Below are positions 16,660 to 20,317 of a stretch of 20,317 bases of DNA, piece by piece (within the stretch, counting starts at the first letter, position 1; each line of letters opens with the position of its first letter). The position numbers and the translations under genes are program-made. The notes below the pieces were generated by a model. That model was not told the DNA's origin. It was given only the letters and a program-made list of their open reading frames with translations, and ran no database searches. This stretch comes from JACZXQ01 sp036986155 (lineage in GTDB: Bacteria > Gemmatimonadota > Gemmatimonadetes > Longimicrobiales > Gaopeijiaceae), in contig BTRA01000049.1 of NCBI GenBank assembly GCA_036986155.1, forward strand, positions 1 to 20,317, in the 5' to 3' direction.

Positions 16660-16805
16660 GGGCGTTGACCCGACCGGGCTCGGGTCTACGTAATCTCGAC
16701 CTCTCATCTACGTCGTTCGGCGTAGAGATCCTTGCCCTGCGGTGCTGCATCGTTGGTGCGACAAGCCCCATCGAGTCCGAGTGAGCCAGCACAGGAGTAG
16801 CGAGA
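16660..16805. other. Intergenic stretch with two inverted repeats and a weak promoter
   Basis: Hairpin one: GACCCGA (16667-16673) with TCGGGTC (16680-16686), 7 bp, 6-base loop, eight bases past the lipoprotein stop; it lacks a T-tract but is placed as a terminator would be. Hairpin two: TCTACG (16707-16712) with CGTAGA (16721-16726). A possible promoter is TTGACC (16665-16670), 18 bases, CGTAAT (16689-16694). AGGAG (16793-16797) lies eight bases before the next ATG. A frame across this gap overlapping the previous gene is a shadow. Confidence 0.35.
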
Positions 16806-17780
16806 ATGAGCCTTCGCCTGATCTCCCCCGTTGCCGCCCTAGCTTTCGTAGCGATGTCGCTCCCGGCGTGCACCCGAACAATGGTGCTGTCGAGCACGTC
16901 CCCACAGTCGGATTACGATGAGGTCAACCGTGCGTTCGCCGGCCGTGACGCAAAGGTGCGAATCGGCGACGGACGTGGACGTGACTTCTACGGCGGCCTC
17001 TCGGCTATCCGCGACCTCAACATTCAACCCGACTCGGTACGATTCGAGTCGCCGTTTGATGGGCGAGTCGCCGTTCCCGCGGAGACCTTCGTCGTTGCGG
17101 AGTACCGCGACCGTACTCGAGGCGCGTTGGAGGGCGCGCTCTACGGTGGAATCGGGTTTTCAATAATCGCCGGGGCTGCTACGGTGGTTGCTGGTGGGAG
17201 CCGAAGAAGCGGGAATAGTTTTTTTGGGCCTTCCAGCTCCTCAGACGTGGGAGAGGCCTTTCTCGGTGGTGCCATCGCCGGTGCCATCACGGGCGTGATC
17301 GTCGGCGCGATCCGGACGTCTGGCATGAGGGTCCTGCGGGCGCCCAGCGGCCCGACCATTGGGTTCAAGGGCATTGCGGTCGCGCCCGTCACGGTGGGAG
17401 TTACGACGGACTCGGTGGACGTTGCCGCTCTGGCCGTGGCCCGTTGGGCCATCGTCGATGCCCTGAGGGAGAGCGATCGCTACAAGTTGGTGGCGTCCAA
17501 GCCCGACATGGAGCCCGGTGTTTTGAGGGTCGAGTGTCAGATCGACGATTTCGACAACGGCAACCTAGCAGCCCGGTCGCTCTCTCTCGGCACCGCCGGC
17601 AAGGCCCACTTGCACACCTCGTGCCGATTTCTGGACGCCGGAGACGACCGGCTCTACGCGATGGGCGCCTTCACGGCCGACACCGGAGGCAGAGCCTTCA
17701 GCGGATCCTCGGACCTCTTCGAGGAGATGGCTAGGGAAATCGCCCGCGACATCGCACTTTTTTTGGCGAGTAGGCCATAA
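16806..17780 (+). CDS. Lipoprotein with glycine-zipper segments and DUF4410-like C-terminus
   Basis: 324 residues. ATG 16806 follows AGGAG with eight-base spacing. Lipobox SLPAC puts the lipidated Cys at 22. Residues about 40-105 form a small beta-rich module (AKVRIGDGRGRDFYGG, DSVRFESPFDGRVAVPAETF). Two Gly/Ala-rich hydrophobic stretches follow, 109-130 (ALYGGIGFSIIAGAATVVAG) and 151-169 (AFLGGAIAGAITGVIVGAI), of glycine-zipper type. The C-terminal part (about 188-324) resembles DUF4410 lipoproteins: ALRESDRYKLV, LRVECQIDDFDNGN, HTSCRFLDAGDDRLYAMG, ending with EMAREIARDIALFL. Function unknown; an outer-membrane-associated role is inferred. It is on the strand of the CSLREA pair but has its own apparent signals. 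Confidence 0.8.
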   Translation: MSLRLISPVAALAFVAMSLPACTRTMVLSSTSPQSDYDEVNRAFAGRDAKVRIGDGRGRDFYGGLSAIRDLNIQPDSVRFESPFDGRVAVPAETFVVAEYRDRTRGALEGALYGGIGFSIIAGAATVVAGGSRRSGNSFFGPSSSSDVGEAFLGGAIAGAITGVIVGAIRTSGMRVLRAPSGPTIGFKGIAVAPVTVGVTTDSVDVAALAVARWAIVDALRESDRYKLVASKPDMEPGVLRVECQIDDFDNGNLAARSLSLGTAGKAHLHTSCRFLDAGDDRLYAMGAFTADTGGRAFSGSSDLFEEMAREIARDIALFLASRP

Positions 17781-17987
17781 CGTGTGATACGTACAGGGAA
17801 ACTCGACCCGGGGCGGTGTCGATCCGCAAGCTCACACTCTGCCTCCCTCAGCACGGATCCTATCCGCGAATCGCTCCAAAAGCCGTTTTCCTCCCATCTG
17901 TCTCTTGTCACGGATTCCCCAGACAGTTCCATTGGCGTCCCCCCCCCGCTTTCGTCGTAGGAGCATTTTCAAATTGCGAGTCACCTG
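17781..17987. other. Intergenic stretch upstream of the STAND ATPase gene
   Basis: 207 bases with no supported gene. It holds a run of nine C (17939-17947), a small inverted repeat TCGAC/GTCGA near 17800-17820, and TAGGAG at 17958-17963, whose TAG is also the in-frame stop that closes the STAND frame upstream. No convincing promoter pair was found. Confidence 0.4.
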
Positions 17988-20317
17988 TTGAGCGCACAGC
18001 ACTTCAGAGATCGAGCGGAGGTCTTCTTCGGTCGGGAGGAGGATGTCGAGCACCTGCTGGGGCGGGTGGTCTCGCCTGGGCTTACGGCAATTGTGGGAAG
18101 GCCGAAGCTCGGAAAGACCTGGCTTCTGGAGGAGGTCGGACGACGTACCCAAGAAGACTCCATCGTCGGGTATTACGAATCGACTGGCCAGCGGTCGGAC
18201 ATGCTTCTTCGTGTCGTCTCGGACGCCTACGTGCGGTGGCTTTCATCCGACGGGTTCATCGCTCAGTCCCGATCTCTACGAGAGCGGCATCGTGGTGACT
18301 TGGTAGGGCGTGCCGGAATCGCTGTCGGGGCCATGCTAGAGGCGGTAGGGAGGATCGAGAAGGGGTCATCGAAACCGATCACCACGATCGTCGGTCGCAC
18401 TCTCGACTCACTTACCCGAGGCGGTACCGACCTGAACACAGATGGCCTCCATCTGGAAGCATTTCAATACGAACACGCGCGTGATCTCGTCGTGCTCCTC
18501 GGACGGCTCTCAGGCAAGAAGGCCGTCTTGATTTGGGATGCTTGGGAACAGTCTCCGTCCGTCGAAGTCGAACACGAACTCCTGTCTCGGTTCCTCGACC
18601 GAGTAGACGAATGGGGGGCCGGGTGTCACTTCCTGGTTGGCCTGAGGCCTGATCACCCAGCATTTCATCTTGTCGCCGATCTAGAGGGGCAGAGCCCCGC
18701 AGCGAAGATGTACGAGCTTGGCCTGATGAATCTTGATGACGTCGAAGAGCGGAAGAGAATGCTCTCCTGGGTCCGTACGAACGTGCCGGCGACGCGTACG
18801 CTCGACGACGGTTTCCTGGTTAGCCAGGTGTCGGGGTTCCCCGGTGTCCTGCACCGATGGAGTGCCGAGAGTGCACGGAGAGAGTTGGGCTCCCGGGAAG
18901 ATCTTATCGAAGAGGCGGAGAATGCCCAAGAATACCGCTACCGGGACCTAGATGACATCCTCACCAACGGCGACCTCAGTCCCGAAGCCCGCACACTCGC
19001 CCTACGATTAATCCTACTCCCCCGTATGACCGAGGAGGTGTGGCTCGACTTAAAGCCTCGGATTCTCCAGGGGTTGCCGACTACAGCCTTGGAGGAGCTT
19101 CGTCTCTGTACACTCCTGATTCCTGAGATCTCGCCTACCCTTGGACACGAGACTAGGCATGAATCCGCGCTCCGTCTTGTCGGTGGCGATGCCTCGCTCG
19201 GGTCCCTTCTGTCCAAAGAGGCAGAGTCGTTGATACACGACTTCTCGCAGGGAGCGCGAAGTGTTGGTGAAGATGACTTCGCCCTCTTGATAGTGTCCAT
19301 TGTCGCGATCTCGACACGGGCAAGGCGCTCAACGGGCGTGCCACTTTCGCCGGGCGCTGAGCTACTGACCACCTGCTGTAGGCTCTTGCTCAGGGGGGAT
19401 GAGGAGGGAGCCCCCCTCGGGTCCTCACTAGCGGCTGATCTGACATCTATGCGGCGCGATAGCATCCCTAATTGTCCTATCCTTGCCATGGGTATCGTGA
19501 ATGCGATGGTGGGACTCACGGACAGTGAGTTGTTCGAAGAATGTGACGCCCTAATGGATGAACTGAGGGCACTCCAGCAATCGAATCCGGATGACGCGCA
19601 GGTGCGAGCGCCGCTTGCCAAGGGCCTCTTCAACGCACTCAACGATGCGCAGCAGGAGGACGATCCAGCGTGGCGAGATTCGTTGCTCGATGAACTGAGG
19701 GCACTCCAGCAATCGAATCCGGACGACGCTCGGGTACGAGCGCAGCTCGCCAAGGGCCTCTTCAACACACTCGATGATGCGAAGCAGGAGGACGATCTAG
19801 CGCGGCGGGATTCGTTGCTCGATGAACTGAGGGCACTCCAGCAATCGAATCCGGATGACGCGCAGGTACGAGGGCTGCTTGCCGTTGGCCTCTTCAACAC
19901 GCTCGACGATGCGCAGCAGGAGGGCGATCTAGCGCGGCGGGATTCGTTGCTCGATGAACTGAGGGCACTCCGGCAATCGAATCCGGACGACGGGCAGGTA
20001 CGAGAGCAGCTTGCCGTTGGCCTCTTCAACACACTCATCGATGCGAAGCAGGAGGACGATCTAGCGCGGCGGGATTCGTTGCTCGATGAACTGAGGGCAC
20101 TCCAGCAATCGAATCCGGATGACGCGCCGGTGCGAGAGCAGCTTGCCATGGGCCTCTTCAACACACTCAACGATGCGAAGCAGGAGGACGATCTAGCGCG
20201 GCGAGATTCGTTGCTCGATGAACTGAGGGCACTCCAGCAATCGAATCCGGATGACGCGCAGGTACGAGGGCTGCTTGCCGTTGGCCTCTTCAACACACTC
20301 AACGATGCGAAGCGGGA
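17988..20317 (+). CDS. STAND-type P-loop ATPase with C-terminal 44-residue repeat array (partial, C-terminus beyond right edge)
   Basis: The frame is open from just after TAG 17958-17960 to the window end, at least 776 residues from TTG 17988. The N-terminus starts straight into an nSTAND ATPase: EVFFGREEDVEHLL (11-24), Walker A GRPKLGKT (37-44), Walker B VLIWD with D184 followed by AWEQ, a sensor-like FLVGLRPDHP, and a helical/winged-helix region (to about 480). From 19425 it becomes a solenoid-like repeat region of 44-residue units (DELRALQQSNPDDA..LAKGLFNTLNDAKQEDDLARRDSLL). STAND ATPases are ligand-triggered switches in signalling and anti-phage defence; the repeats would be the sensor. 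No effector domain precedes the ATPase. Codons such as TTA, CTA and ATA are commoner than in the neighbouring genes. TTG is the best standard start; ATT 17973 lies nine bases after AGGAG. Confidence 0.8.
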   Translation, partial: MSAQHFRDRAEVFFGREEDVEHLLGRVVSPGLTAIVGRPKLGKTWLLEEVGRRTQEDSIVGYYESTGQRSDMLLRVVSDAYVRWLSSDGFIAQSRSLRERHRGDLVGRAGIAVGAMLEAVGRIEKGSSKPITTIVGRTLDSLTRGGTDLNTDGLHLEAFQYEHARDLVVLLGRLSGKKAVLIWDAWEQSPSVEVEHELLSRFLDRVDEWGAGCHFLVGLRPDHPAFHLVADLEGQSPAAKMYELGLMNLDDVEERKRMLSWVRTNVPATRTLDDGFLVSQVSGFPGVLHRWSAESARRELGSREDLIEEAENAQEYRYRDLDDILTNGDLSPEARTLALRLILLPRMTEEVWLDLKPRILQGLPTTALEELRLCTLLIPEISPTLGHETRHESALRLVGGDASLGSLLSKEAESLIHDFSQGARSVGEDDFALLIVSIVAISTRARRSTGVPLSPGAELLTTCCRLLLRGDEEGAPLGSSLAADLTSMRRDSIPNCPILAMGIVNAMVGLTDSELFEECDALMDELRALQQSNPDDAQVRAPLAKGLFNALNDAQQEDDPAWRDSLLDELRALQQSNPDDARVRAQLAKGLFNTLDDAKQEDDLARRDSLLDELRALQQSNPDDAQVRGLLAVGLFNTLDDAQQEGDLARRDSLLDELRALRQSNPDDGQVREQLAVGLFNTLIDAKQEDDLARRDSLLDELRALQQSNPDDAPVREQLAMGLFNTLNDAKQEDDLARRDSLLDELRALQQSNPDDAQVRGLLAVGLFNTLNDAKR
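19425..20317 (+). repeat. 132-bp tandem repeats (44 residues each), truncated by window end
   Basis: Units start at 19557, 19689, 19821, 19953, 20085 and 20217 (the last cut after 101 bases), each exactly 132 bp, nearly identical in DNA and all in frame with the STAND protein. The block before, 19425-19556, is a diverged unit: it aligns without gaps at protein level (LAMGIVNAMVGL against LAKGLFNTLNDA) but not as near-identical DNA. Because 132 is a multiple of three, copy-number change keeps the frame. The pattern is helical and TPR-like. Confidence 0.95.

Noticed and set aside
16314..16784. 156-codon plus-strand frame over the small lipoprotein and following gap
   Set aside because: Overlaps the lipoprotein out of frame, lacks a ribosome site, and the lipoprotein has a signal and lipobox.
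17939..17947. Run of nine C just before the STAND gene as a phase-variation switch
   Set aside because: It lies outside any supported reading frame and is separated from the start by an in-frame stop, so slippage would not fuse or shift a protein; a promoter-spacing effect cannot be shown.
17816..18298. 160-codon plus-strand frame covering the region before the STAND gene, considered as a separate effector gene
   Set aside because: Most of it overlaps the ATPase domain in another frame; the part before is Cys/Pro/Arg-rich without any domain or ribosome site.
18938..20302. Minus-strand frame of 454 codons with repeated Ser/Arg-rich units
   Set aside because: Antisense of the 132-bp repeats: an open frame in one unit is copied into all units, so length is not evidence. 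The sense frame carries Walker motifs and continues from the ATPase.
19557..20317. CRISPR-like or noncoding tandem repeat
   Set aside because: Units are contiguous 132-bp repeats without spacers, keep reading frame and encode a conserved helical motif, so this is a protein repeat.

Overview
The window is GC-rich chromosomal DNA from a Gram-negative, didermic bacterium: it encodes a tripartite RND efflux pump with an outer-membrane channel, several lipoproteins, and exported proteins. The combination of an LVIVD-repeat secreted protein, a DUF5916 (CBM9-like N-terminus plus outer-membrane barrel) protein, a secreted M20 peptidase and a CSLREA/beta-helix protein is typical of Gemmatimonadota and related environmental lineages. 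That placement is inferred from gene content only. No rRNA, tRNA, transposase, integrase or CRISPR array was seen.

Layout: (1) 1-932, minus strand: the N-terminal 310 codons of an exported LVIVD-repeat protein, cut by the left edge. (2) 1199-7135, plus strand: a compact efflux operon, NodT-type outer-membrane lipoprotein, periplasmic adaptor (4-base ATGA overlap) and RND permease (4-base gap), with no linked regulator. (3) 7150-7784, minus strand: a vapBC toxin-antitoxin pair with an unusual alternating pyrimidine-purine operator/promoter that predicts a leaderless antitoxin mRNA. (4) 7854-11361, minus strand: a DUF5916 outer-membrane-type protein followed by an exported M20 metallopeptidase. 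(5) 11645-17780, plus strand: a 1543-residue secreted CSLREA/parallel beta-helix protein whose C-terminus carries a zinc-protease-like HExxH motif, translationally coupled (ATGA) to a small BamE-like lipoprotein, then a separate glycine-zipper/DUF4410-like lipoprotein. (6) 17988 to the right edge, plus strand: an incomplete STAND-type P-loop ATPase whose C-terminal region is a growing-looking array of near-identical 132-bp (44-residue) helical repeats; its codon use (TTA, CTA, ATA) differs from the housekeeping-like genes and suggests an accessory, possibly defence or signalling, gene.

Functionally, regions 1-5 are mostly cell-envelope genes: export of small molecules, peptide/amide hydrolysis in the periplasm, an outer-membrane barrel, and a large surface or secreted adhesin/enzyme with lipoprotein neighbours. 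Region 3 (toxin-antitoxin) and region 6 (STAND with an expanding repeat array) are the accessory elements. The strongest candidates for undescribed biology are the STAND repeat protein, the beta-helix/zincin fusion with its coupled lipoprotein, and the vapBC operator tract.
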